Shown: positions 1-6,251 of the stretch, one piece after another | How positions within the stretch are numbered: the stretch's first letter is position 1 | Layout: each line of letters begins with the position of its first letter | Virus record (IMG/VR): IMGVR_UViG_3300010885_023196 | Span: 1-36,545 of that record | DNA: 36,545 nucleotides | Origin: a virus | Strand: one strand, 5' to 3' | Made by a program: the position numbers and the translations under genes | The notes under the pieces: generated by a model | What the model saw: only the letters and a program-made list of their open reading frames with translations | Databases searched by the model: none | What the model was told of the DNA's origin: nothing

Positions 1-2
1 AA

Positions 3-128
3 ACATTATATGGAATGTCATATGAAGAAGCATATGCTGAACATAATCGTTTGGAAAAACTTATTGAAGATCGTGATCAATGGGCAATGAAAATCATTGT
101 TGAAAACGTTCACAGTTTATGGACATGA
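3..128 (+). CDS. Small hypothetical protein, possibly 5'-truncated
   Basis: The frame is open from the left edge to a TGA at 126-128. It has an ATG at 15, but the gene may begin outside the window. The visible product is about 40 residues, rich in Glu, Lys and Leu (a stretch reading EEAYAEHNRLEKLIEDRDQW) and predicted helical. The next gene starts inside it at 119 (ATGGACATGA overlap), which is typical of translationally coupled phage genes and supports it being coding. No family is recognised. Confidence 0.4.
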   Translation, partial: TLYGMSYEEAYAEHNRLEKLIEDRDQWAMKIIVENVHSLWT

Positions 129-346
129 AAAAACGTCAGTTAGAAGAAGCTATTATTAATCTTGAGCGTGAATTAAATCTGCTCAGAAAGATCGTATCTG
201 ATCAAGGGGATGAAATCGCATTCATTAAAATGTCAATGATTCCCCTTTCACCAGTAGGTCCATCCTATATACCAGTCTATAAAGATAAAGAACCATATCC
301 ATTCACCCCTATTGTGTGTGGACTTTCTATGCATCCTTCCCTATAA
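119..346 (+). CDS. Small hypothetical coiled-coil protein (75 aa)
   Basis: The first ~35 residues form a heptad-like helix (LEEAIINLERELNLLRKIV) suited to a short coiled coil. The tail is Pro- and Tyr-rich and looks unstructured. The start overlaps the preceding frame by 10 nt. There is no Shine-Dalgarno sequence. Function is unknown; small coiled-coil proteins of this size are common in T4-like accessory regions. Confidence 0.55.
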   Translation: MDMKKRQLEEAIINLERELNLLRKIVSDQGDEIAFIKMSMIPLSPVGPSYIPVYKDKEPYPFTPIVCGLSMHPSL

Positions 347-354
347 TAAAAGTA

Positions 355-1083
355 ATGAAATACAATAGCGTAAAAGAATTAAAAGAAGATATTGAAACCA
401 AAGTTCAAAAGGAAATTGACTTTGAGGAAAAGCTTATGCAGTCTTTTCCAAATTTGCATAGAAAGGATGCAAATGGTAATGTCCTAGCTCCAGATTGTGG
501 AACATCTTGCCCTCCAGGATGGCAGCCTCTTGTGTATAATCTATGTGCAGCTATTGATTCTTATATTAAGTGCGGAGAAATCTCAACACAAAAGAATGTT
601 GTATGGTTTAAAATTAAGATGTTTCTATATAAGAAGATTATAGTTTCTATTCATAATTTTGTTCATAGCCGCATTAATCCATACGAGCTATATCGTCCAG
701 AATCTGAAAAGAATAAGAAGTCATGGTTGATTAGTCCAGAGGCAACAGAGAAGGTTAAAGCAAATCATGGAACTCGATTAAAGGTATCAAATACTATCTC
801 AAGTTTCTTTCGTTATTTTGAACCACATTATAAATGGAATCGACAACCAATTCCAGCGGTATATATTGGACAGATCAAGGAGAAATTCGGAACACTTAGA
901 TTCTACTATGATGGAGGTGATGATACTATTAGAGGTATGATAAGATTTGCTGAACACCTTTCTTCTGTCACTTGTGCAGAAACGGGTTTGGCGGGATCAA
1001 CACATAAACGAGGAGGGTGGTATCGCACACTATCCCCAAAAATTGCCAAGAAATTTAAATATGTTGCTATATTGGAGGTATAA
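355..1083 (+). CDS. Conserved phage protein with Cys/Gly-rich motifs, unknown function (242 aa)
   Basis: I chose the ATG at 355 (MKYNSVKELKED) rather than the one at 316, which would overlap the upstream gene. Recognisable parts are a CGTSCPPGWQPLV segment near residues 50-62 and, towards the C-terminus, IKEKFGTLRFYYDGGDD followed by a single Cys-x-x-x-Gly motif (CAETGLAG). Proteins with the combination 'PGW..L...LC' and 'KEKFGTLRFY' are frequent in large phages and are annotated as hypothetical. The CxxxG stretch may be the remains of a zinc-binding knuckle, but a full set of ligands is not visible. Overlaps a TATAAATA late-type promoter at its stop codon. Confidence 0.7.
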   Translation: MKYNSVKELKEDIETKVQKEIDFEEKLMQSFPNLHRKDANGNVLAPDCGTSCPPGWQPLVYNLCAAIDSYIKCGEISTQKNVVWFKIKMFLYKKIIVSIHNFVHSRINPYELYRPESEKNKKSWLISPEATEKVKANHGTRLKVSNTISSFFRYFEPHYKWNRQPIPAVYIGQIKEKFGTLRFYYDGGDDTIRGMIRFAEHLSSVTCAETGLAGSTHKRGGWYRTLSPKIAKKFKYVAILEV

Positions 1084-1086
1084 ATA
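1079..1086 (+). promoter_or_regulatory. T4-late-type promoter octamer TATAAATA
   Basis: Exact TATAAATA. The predicted start of transcription, about 6 nt downstream, falls at 1092-1093, the first base of a hairpin, so this promoter would produce the structured leader at 1093-1210. The same octamer recurs upstream of several other genes in the window. Confidence 0.55.
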
Positions 1087-1092
1087 ACTTTA

Positions 1093-1210
1093 CTGGGCGA
1101 AACACAAAGTTGTCACTGCCCAGACCCTCACGGATACATTTCGGTATCGCGGTGAATGTTCGATCATAAGTGATCGGCGAACATATCTGCGGTGTTCTTA
1201 ATATAGAACA
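1093..1210 (+). ncRNA. Structured intergenic RNA: leader of the 3D-lipoprotein gene or a small RNA
   Basis: Four consecutive hairpins can be drawn by eye. H1 is CTGGGC 1093-1098 with GCCCAG 1118-1123. H2 is GATAC 1133-1137 with GTATC 1144-1148, plus CAC 1129-1131 with GTG 1152-1154. H3 is TGTTCG 1157-1162 with CGAACA 1178-1183, plus ATCA 1163-1166 with TGAT 1171-1174. H4 is TGTTCT 1193-1198 with AGAACA 1205-1210. The segment is richer in GC than the flanking genes and has no open frame. It lies between a late-type promoter and the ATG at 1231, so it may be a 5' leader or an independent RNA. I could not fold it into a tRNA. Confidence 0.5.
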
Positions 1211-1230
1211 TATGCACAAAAACCACATAA

Positions 1231-1665
1231 ATGAAAAATATAATTATATTTACACTAATGTTATTATGCACGAATTGCACCCTTGTAGGAAATATCAACA
1301 AAAACAAACAAACCATTACTCAATATGAATCAATAGGAAAGAAAATTAGAGCAAGGATCACCTACTATTTTCCAGAAAAAATATATGGAACTAAGGTTGC
1401 CCAACGAGGGGTAAAGAAAGCTGTAGTTGGCCGTACAATTGCAGCACACCCAGTATTTGCATTTGGAACCAAAATCATAATTCCTAAACTAAAGAATAAA
1501 GTTGGGTGCGGCGAATTCATTGTTCAAGATAGGGGATCAGCAGTAACACGCAAAAAGGCATCACATGGTAAAAACTATGTATTTGATGTATATGTATCAT
1601 CACGAAAGGAAATGAATCATTTGGCAAGAACTATGCCAGAATATATGGAGGTTATCCTAAATTAA
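1231..1665 (+). CDS. 3D (double-psi beta-barrel) domain lipoprotein-like protein, probable cell-wall hydrolase
   Basis: The N-terminus is a signal peptide: a positive residue, then hydrophobic residues 3-15 ending in Cys (LMLLCTNC), which could be lipidated although the box is not canonical. From about residue 38 the sequence follows the 3D/RlpA barrel pattern: ARITYYFP, VGRTIAAHPVFAFGTKIIIP, FIVQDRGSAV and YVFDVYVSS. 3D proteins are named for three conserved Asp; here the second (QDRG) and third (FDVYV) are present, but the first (usually AVDP) reads AAHP. The family includes murein-cleaving MltA-like and stationary-phase proteins. A role at the envelope during lysis or superinfection control is inferred. 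It sits directly downstream of the structured leader. Confidence 0.65.
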   Translation: MKNIIIFTLMLLCTNCTLVGNINKNKQTITQYESIGKKIRARITYYFPEKIYGTKVAQRGVKKAVVGRTIAAHPVFAFGTKIIIPKLKNKVGCGEFIVQDRGSAVTRKKASHGKNYVFDVYVSSRKEMNHLARTMPEYMEVILN

Positions 1666-1668
1666 TCT

Positions 1669-1890
1669 ATGAAAAACAAAAATATACAGACACAAATTAA
1701 ACGTGCTATGAGATCAAAATATACTCCACATTTTGGAACCAAGCAATTAGCGAAAAAACTAGCCGCAAAATTGGTTACAGATTGTATCGGAAAAACCCCC
1801 GAAGAAGCTAATGTCTTAGAAGCGGCATTCTTGGCTAAGATTACAACTACTTCTCATGATGGACCTACATTGGAATCCAATGACGCATAA
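1669..1890 (+). CDS. Small hypothetical basic protein (73 aa)
   Basis: Begins 3 nt after the lipoprotein gene with no Shine-Dalgarno sequence. The product is basic at the N-terminus (KNKNIQTQIKRAMRSKY) and helical in the middle (TKQLAKKLAAKLVTDCIGK). It overlaps the next gene by 11 nt. No domain is recognised. Confidence 0.55.
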   Translation: MKNKNIQTQIKRAMRSKYTPHFGTKQLAKKLAAKLVTDCIGKTPEEANVLEAAFLAKITTTSHDGPTLESNDA

Positions 1891-2071
1891 AGCAACATTA
1901 GAGTTTGCTTTAGAGGAACTCCTCAGGGTAATTGATGATCATGAATTGATGTCAATCGCCAATGAGGAGGGGGCGGATGGGTATTGTGATTGTCTGACTG
2001 ATGCGGTTTCTATTGCACAGAAGGACCTTCATGATAGCAGACATCCTAGTAATGCCCCAGAGGGGGTTTGA
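1880..2071 (+). CDS. Small hypothetical acidic protein (63 aa)
   Basis: Start placed at ATG 1880 (MTHKATLEFALEELL). An ATG at 1856 in the same frame would add eight residues but lengthen the overlap with the upstream gene. The product is acidic and helical, ending in a loop with two Cys (GYCDCL). Function unknown. Downstream lies about 250 bp without a gene. Confidence 0.5.
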   Translation: MTHKATLEFALEELLRVIDDHELMSIANEEGADGYCDCLTDAVSIAQKDLHDSRHPSNAPEGV

Positions 2072-2151
2072 TGGTGGATTCCCGGTTCCTATGATAGGCA
2101 TTACCTCTTTTAGGAGTTAAGGCTAAAGACCATAAGATGATCACTGGAAAC

Positions 2152-2242
2152 CAACGGCTTACATATAGGAAATCTGTTGTTTTGCAATCATTTTGTTGAA
2201 TAGCATCCAATATGATAAAAATGACATTCTCCTAAGCCGTTG
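2152..2242. repeat. Perfect 10-bp inverted repeat enclosing a 71-nt segment
   Basis: CAACGGCTTA at 2152-2161 is exactly complementary to TAAGCCGTTG at 2233-2242. The arms lie in the gene-free stretch 2072-2323, between the small acidic gene and the MORN-like gene. The long loop is AT-rich and contains no convincing open frame. It could fold as an RNA stem or be a binding site. The stem is not followed by a T-run, so it is not a standard terminator. Confidence 0.5.
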
Positions 2243-2285
2243 ATTTGCAATGGGTAAATTATTTTCAATTTTGATGATTTTGTTG

Positions 2286-2314
2286 TTTACAAATTGGCCT
2301 ATTTGTGGTACAAT
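2286..2314 (+). promoter_or_regulatory. Sigma70-like promoter TTTACA-N17-TACAAT
   Basis: -35 TTTACA 2286-2291, 17-bp spacer, -10 TACAAT 2309-2314 preceded by TGG (extended -10). Predicted transcription start is about 2321, only 3 nt before the ATG at 2324, so the message would be nearly leaderless. Confidence 0.7.
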
Positions 2315-2323
2315 AACCTTGTT

Positions 2324-2707
2324 ATGAAACCGCAATATACTGAAATTGATAAATATGGTAGTAAGTATTACTATTCCGATAAAGAACTGACCAACCGTCA
2401 TCGTGAAGATGGTCCAGCATGTGAATGGGCTGATGGAACTAAGGAATGGTGGTTGAATGGTGAACGTCACCGTGAAGATGGTCCTGCAATTGAATGTGCT
2501 GATGGATCTAAGGTATGGTATTTGAATGGTGAATGTCATCGTGAAGATGGTCCTGCAATTGAATATTATGATGGATCTAAGGAATGGTATTTGAATGGTG
2601 AACGTATTACAGAAAAAGCATTCAATAAACTTAAAAAGACCTCTTCATGTGCTGGTAAGATCATTGTTGAGATTGATGGTAAGAAGTGCAAACTGATTGA
2701 ACAATAA
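2324..2707 (+). CDS. MORN-like tandem-repeat protein (127 aa)
   Basis: ATG 2324 is chosen because the alternative at 2294 lies inside the promoter. Residues 26-94 are three consecutive 23-residue repeats of the form HREDGPA.E..DG.K.W.LNGE, preceded by a degenerate copy (YGSKYYYSDKEL). The rest (residues 95-127) is an unrelated Lys-rich tail. Such 'HREDGPA...WYLNGE' repeats belong to the MORN-variant class of short beta-hairpin repeats common in phages and bacteria, and have no agreed biochemical role; protein or membrane surface binding is inferred. The gene has its own strong early-type promoter, suggesting action soon after infection. Confidence 0.7.
   Translation: MKPQYTEIDKYGSKYYYSDKELTNRHREDGPACEWADGTKEWWLNGERHREDGPAIECADGSKVWYLNGECHREDGPAIEYYDGSKEWYLNGERITEKAFNKLKKTSSCAGKIIVEIDGKKCKLIEQ
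2399..2605 (+). repeat. Three tandem 69-bp repeats coding the MORN-like units
   Basis: Units begin at 2399, 2468 and 2537, each starting with a CA(T/C)CGTGAAGATGGTCC-like sequence and ending in TTGAATGGTGAA. The copies are nearly identical at the DNA level, so repeat number could change by slippage or recombination. Confidence 0.75.
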
Positions 2708-2711
2708 TCCT

Positions 2712-2945
2712 ATGAAAAATCTATTTTGGAAATTGTATTATAAGCATAAGCTTGGTAAGGATTATTCAGCTCGAATTGTGAATGCAACTTTATCAAGTCA
2801 CGCAATTGTAGATTTCACGAAGGGATCTAAGGGAGGTCGATATTTTAATCTGGATTGTTCTGGATCAGAAATTCGGTCACGGCATCAGCGTGTTCGTCTT
2901 CCCGAAATCATGGATCATCCCCTTCTCGTAAAATACCCTCGATGA
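2712..2945 (+). CDS. Small basic hypothetical protein (77 aa)
   Basis: ATG 2712 (MKNLFWKLYYKHK) follows the MORN gene stop by 4 nt; an in-frame ATG at 2697 would overlap it. The product is rich in Lys, Arg and His with a central FTKGSKGGRYFNLDCSGSE. No domain is recognised; a nucleic-acid contact would fit the charge but is only a guess. Confidence 0.5.
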   Translation: MKNLFWKLYYKHKLGKDYSARIVNATLSSHAIVDFTKGSKGGRYFNLDCSGSEIRSRHQRVRLPEIMDHPLLVKYPR

Positions 2946-2955
2946 TATATACATT

Positions 2956-3309
2956 ATGGTGACCTATGTATCTCTATTCTCTCGTCTTAAACAAATGTTT
3001 ACGGCTAATGCCGAAACTGAAGATGATATGCTTCGGTCCAGATTATTTTATTGTCTAACTACATTTGCACAATCAACGTATTTCTCCAATAAAAAGAAAT
3101 GGAAACATGGAGCCGCCTCTTATGATTTCATTTCTGAAGCATATACATACATTACACGTGATCGCCCTCTTCAAATTAATGATTTCATTGAAACCGAGTT
3201 GGATCTTAAAGTTGATGATGATCTAATGCAAAACATCGAAGAACAAGATTTGCAATATCTGGCGGGTATTATTAAATATCGTAAGATTATTTTTGATATG
3301 TATGAATAA
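2956..3309 (+). CDS. Hypothetical protein (117 aa)
   Basis: Mostly helical, acidic in the C-terminal half (DDDLMQNIEEQDLQYL), with no signal peptide or membrane segment. It lies 2 nt upstream of the deaminase gene and so is probably co-transcribed with it. No family recognised. Confidence 0.6.
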   Translation: MVTYVSLFSRLKQMFTANAETEDDMLRSRLFYCLTTFAQSTYFSNKKKWKHGAASYDFISEAYTYITRDRPLQINDFIETELDLKVDDDLMQNIEEQDLQYLAGIIKYRKIIFDMYE

Positions 3310-3311
3310 AT

Positions 3312-3716
3312 ATGGCTATTAACTTTACTCGGCTTGAAGAAATTACCCGAGCCACAAAAGTAGGGTTACAGACGGGGAAAAGTTTTCATACTACCTTTGT
3401 GTATCGTGGTAATAAGATGCTATGTATTGCGGCGAATAACTATAATAAAGCACATCGGCGACATAAGTATACAGAGTATAAACCCAATAAGCCGGGCGCA
3501 AATTATCAACCGTGTTTACATTCAGAGATTAGCGCATTGATTAGGATGGGTTTGGAAGATTGTTCGGATTTGACTTTTGTAAATATAAGAATTGATAATA
3601 ATTCTAATCCGGCTATTAGTAAGCCTTGTCCAAATTGTGCACGAGTTTTGAAATCAGTTTCATATAAAAATCTATGGTACTATGATGGAGAACAATATGT
3701 CAAGGAGAAGAATTAA
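3312..3716 (+). CDS. Cytidine/deoxycytidylate deaminase-family zinc enzyme (134 aa)
   Basis: The zinc site of the CDA fold is intact: His70-Ser-Glu72 (CLHSEISAL) and Pro-Cys106-Pro-Asn-Cys109 (KPCPNCARVL). In the family, Glu72 shuttles the proton and His/Cys/Cys hold zinc. The protein is shorter than T4 dCMP deaminase and lacks its extra zinc insertion, so the exact substrate (dCMP, free nucleoside or other) is open. It lies directly before a TS-fold hydroxymethylase with a dCMP-type specificity residue; together they would control the dCMP/dUMP pools. Co-transcribed with the gene upstream; the next gene has its own promoter. Confidence 0.75.
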   Translation: MAINFTRLEEITRATKVGLQTGKSFHTTFVYRGNKMLCIAANNYNKAHRRHKYTEYKPNKPGANYQPCLHSEISALIRMGLEDCSDLTFVNIRIDNNSNPAISKPCPNCARVLKSVSYKNLWYYDGEQYVKEKN

Positions 3717-3724
3717 TTTATTTA

Positions 3725-3753
3725 TTTACAAACTCTTGCCAATAGTATATAAT
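3725..3753 (+). promoter_or_regulatory. Sigma70-like promoter TTTACA-N17-TATAAT
   Basis: -35 TTTACA 3725-3730, 17-bp spacer, perfect -10 TATAAT 3748-3753. Predicted start of transcription about 3760, 2 nt before the hydroxymethylase ATG at 3762. It probably drives the whole modification block to 8681, since those genes overlap or abut. Confidence 0.75.
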
Positions 3754-3761
3754 AATATCAT

Positions 3762-4448
3762 ATGGATACAGTAGATACGATACGGCAACAATTTATCGAA
3801 AACTTTTATGATAATGAATTTGTAATTGATAAATCGGGTGTAAAAACTATTGAGATTATTGGCGCATCATTTATTGCAGACGAGCCTTCGATTTTTGGTG
3901 AACCTAATAAGGATTACATTACTAGAGAATTAGATTGGTATAAGTCTCAATCTCTTAATGTTAATGATATTCCTGGGGTGACTCCTAAGATTTGGAAAGA
4001 AGTTGCATCATCTGAAGGTCTTATTAATTCTAACTATGGATACCTTATTACATCGCATGAAAATGGCGAGCAATATGAAAATGTTTTGAGTGAACTGCTT
4101 AAGAATGCCAATAGCCGTCGAGCTATTATGATTTACACTCGTCCGACTATGCATACCGATTATAATAAAGACGGTATGTCAGATTTCATTTGCACTAATA
4201 CCGTTCAATATTTGATTAGAGGAGGTAAAATGCATGCCATTGTAAATATGAGGAGCAATGATTGTATTTTCGGATATGCCAATGACAGGGCGTGGGCAGA
4301 TCATGTTCTTGAAACATTACTCTTTGACTATAATTATATGCAGTGCGATCATGAGCCTGTTACTAAAGGAGATATTATCTGGCAGGTTGGATCATTGCAT
4401 ATGTATGAACGGCATTTTACCTTTATTGAAGAATATATCAAACAATGA
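3762..4448 (+). CDS. Thymidylate-synthase-fold deoxycytidylate hydroxymethylase (likely) (228 aa)
   Basis: The TS fold is recognised by the catalytic Cys144 in DFICTNTVQ, the phosphate/base loop MRSND (163-167), the following FGYANDRAW (170-178) and the C-terminal GSLHMYERH. Aligned to E. coli ThyA (RSxDxxxGxPFN), the residue at the Asn177 position is Asp175. Asn there selects dUMP; Asp is the hallmark of dCMP hydroxymethylases such as T4 gp42. The expected reaction is therefore transfer of a one-carbon unit from methylene-tetrahydrofolate to C5 of dCMP, yielding 5-hydroxymethyl-dCMP for modified phage DNA. A dCMP methylase is the main alternative. Neighbours (deaminase, Nmad1-like, aGPT-Pplase-like, C5 methyltransferase) fit DNA base modification. 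Shorter than ThyA, as usual for phage enzymes. Confidence 0.75.
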   Translation: MDTVDTIRQQFIENFYDNEFVIDKSGVKTIEIIGASFIADEPSIFGEPNKDYITRELDWYKSQSLNVNDIPGVTPKIWKEVASSEGLINSNYGYLITSHENGEQYENVLSELLKNANSRRAIMIYTRPTMHTDYNKDGMSDFICTNTVQYLIRGGKMHAIVNMRSNDCIFGYANDRAWADHVLETLLFDYNYMQCDHEPVTKGDIIWQVGSLHMYERHFTFIEEYIKQ

Positions 4449-4687
4449 AAGAAAAGAAAAGACTACATACTATAGCTTCGGCTATAGCTCATTTACATAT
4501 GAGTTATACATTATATAATGAACTTCCGACTCCTATTATAGAAATGGAAAAACTCATAACCCAAATGCTCGAGAAGGATTTGGATAAGGGAATCTTATCA
4601 GGGGCAATAGCCGATTATAATATTAATATAGTGGAACCAAAGAGCCCAAAAGCCATCTTAAAAATTACTATAACTAAAACTGTATGA
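4445..4687 (+). CDS. Small hypothetical protein (80 aa) in the modification operon
   Basis: Starts in the ATGA overlap with the hydroxymethylase stop and ends in an ATGA overlap with the next gene, so it is translationally coupled on both sides. N-terminal helix (LHTIASAIAHLHMSYTLYN) and a C-terminal beta-rich tail (PKAILKITITKTV). No family recognised. Its place between two modification genes makes a role in that pathway possible. Confidence 0.6.
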   Translation: MKEKKRLHTIASAIAHLHMSYTLYNELPTPIIEMEKLITQMLEKDLDKGILSGAIADYNINIVEPKSPKAILKITITKTV

Positions 4688-5034
4688 ATGAAACACAACC
4701 TGAATCCGTAACAGTTCTTGAAGAATGCATTGAGACACAAAAACTTAAATCACGGGATTATCAAAATCCTTATTCACGAATTAAGCAAGCTGACTACTAT
4801 TTGAATGGAGTATCTACAATTGTTGATATTGTTCATGCTAAGATCCTACGGGCTAGATCTGTTATTGAAGCAATGACAAATGATCCTACATATGAGCCTA
4901 ATTTTGAATCTTTTGAGGACAGTTTTAAGGATGCAATTAATTACCTGTCCTTTGCAATTGCATATTCTCGTGGAAAGATTAATGGACAGAATCCCGATCA
5001 TGATTTCCTAAATCGTCCTATCAAAAAAGATTAA
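4684..5034 (+). CDS. Nucleotide-modification-associated protein, Nmad1/DUF1599-like (116 aa)
   Basis: The pattern LKSRDYQNPYSRIKQ (about 19-33), then IVHAKILRARSVIEAM, then ESFEDSFKDAINYLSFAIAY (about 80-99) matches the all-helical Nmad1 (DUF1599) family: a K/R-x-x-DY motif, a K..R helix and an ES..D...D..NY helix. These proteins resemble MazG-type nucleotide-binding helices and, in comparative genomics, occur with enzymes that make modified DNA bases. The reaction is not known; nucleotide binding or hydrolysis is inferred. Coupled to both neighbours. Confidence 0.6.
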   Translation: MNETQPESVTVLEECIETQKLKSRDYQNPYSRIKQADYYLNGVSTIVDIVHAKILRARSVIEAMTNDPTYEPNFESFEDSFKDAINYLSFAIAYSRGKINGQNPDHDFLNRPIKKD

Positions 5035-5037
5035 TAT

Positions 5038-6243
5038 ATGCCTTCAATTGAAAAGACAGAATACTATGATGAGTTTATTCGGTATTATAATTTAGCTAAG
5101 GAACAGCATCATAAATGTAATGTTTCCCAGGATCCTCCGTATGGAATGATTCCTCATGCTCAATCTGACATGGGCGATGAACTAATGGAACAGGTTGAGT
5201 TGTATGATGTTGTTGAACGATCATACGCAGGATTTTCACAGATTGTACATGATTGTTTTTATGGTTGGTCAGAAGATCATCCGTATTGGAAAAAAATGAG
5301 TGCTGGTCTTTATTGTGAACAGCGAGATATTATAGCACATGATTGGACTGGTAAACAATCAGAGTTTGGCCTTGCAGAATGGTTATACATATTCATTCTA
5401 CATCGCGTATGCGGATCAGGTATTAATTATTCATTAAAACCATCTGGATATCATAATACAATACTATCAAAACTTTATCGAGCCGATAGTATTGAAAAGA
5501 TGTGTCATATGATTAAGAATGAAAAGAATTCTTTTTATACTTCGGTTGGGTATCAATTTCCAGCATTTCCTAAACCTCCATCTGAATATAAACGGGGTGG
5601 TGATTATTACCTGTGTGAATATGCTCCTCGTCTTGCAAGAGAATTAGCAGATTGGTTGGTAAGGGGTAATAAGAAAGACCTTCGTGAGATAGGTACCTTT
5701 ATGTTGGAGTGGAATGTTAAGAACGGACTTAGAAAATACTTCTTTCAATATGCTGCAACAATCTCTGATATTGCAGATTGGTTTCCTCAATATGTTAATC
5801 GAAATTCTTTATTTTACTATGGTAGTAACGCAACAGAATGTATTTCATACCTAGCAAAGTCTAAGCGTAAAATGAAAACAGATGATCTATTAGATGCTAT
5901 TATGATGCAAATCTTTGAAGATACCGGTTCAGAACCTTATAATGCTGAAGATGTTGCATGTGATTTTATTCGATATATTACAAACTATTATCGTCCTGGT
6001 GCTGACTACAATCATATTGATGGCGATACTGTATGGAATTCCAGTAAGCTTATTCATCCATACGGTAGGCAGAAGGCTATGTTGGATTTAGGATTAGTAA
6101 AATCCTTTAATAATCTTCCCGGCGGATTTTTCTCCGATCAAGTAATTAAGTCTGCCGGTCTAACACCTATCCAATATATAAAAAAGGTAAAGGAACTGCC
6201 TCAATATTCTGATTGGACCTATGCACCTTTAATCTTTTCCTAA
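5038..6243 (+). CDS. Probable alpha-glutamyl/putrescinyl-thymine pyrophosphorylase (aGPT-Pplase)-like protein (401 aa)
   Basis: The key segment is FILHRVCGSGINY at about 119-131 followed by GYHNT (137-141). An R-x-x-GSG motif followed closely by GY-x-N is how I remember the aGPT-Pplase group of DNA-glycosylase-like proteins, predicted or shown to take part in hypermodified pyrimidine synthesis. The protein is all-helical and acidic, with no transmembrane segment. It begins 3 nt after the Nmad1-like gene and is followed 8 nt later by an SGNH-like protein. If correctly assigned, it would join an amine or other group to an activated hydroxymethyl-pyrimidine in DNA. The alternative is a helix-rich enzyme of unknown activity. 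The assignment rests on a motif read by eye. Confidence 0.45.
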   Translation: MPSIEKTEYYDEFIRYYNLAKEQHHKCNVSQDPPYGMIPHAQSDMGDELMEQVELYDVVERSYAGFSQIVHDCFYGWSEDHPYWKKMSAGLYCEQRDIIAHDWTGKQSEFGLAEWLYIFILHRVCGSGINYSLKPSGYHNTILSKLYRADSIEKMCHMIKNEKNSFYTSVGYQFPAFPKPPSEYKRGGDYYLCEYAPRLARELADWLVRGNKKDLREIGTFMLEWNVKNGLRKYFFQYAATISDIADWFPQYVNRNSLFYYGSNATECISYLAKSKRKMKTDDLLDAIMMQIFEDTGSEPYNAEDVACDFIRYITNYYRPGADYNHIDGDTVWNSSKLIHPYGRQKAMLDLGLVKSFNNLPGGFFSDQVIKSAGLTPIQYIKKVKELPQYSDWTYAPLIFS

Positions 6244-6251
6244 TACAATAT

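Noticed and set aside
1083-1231. A tRNA in the structured intergenic region
   Set aside because: No acceptor stem, anticodon arm and T-loop could be aligned; the hairpins are consecutive, not cloverleaf.
2159-2539. A 126-codon minus-strand frame opposite the MORN-like gene
   Set aside because: Its content mirrors the tandem repeats of the plus-strand gene, it covers that gene's promoter, and no homology is evident.
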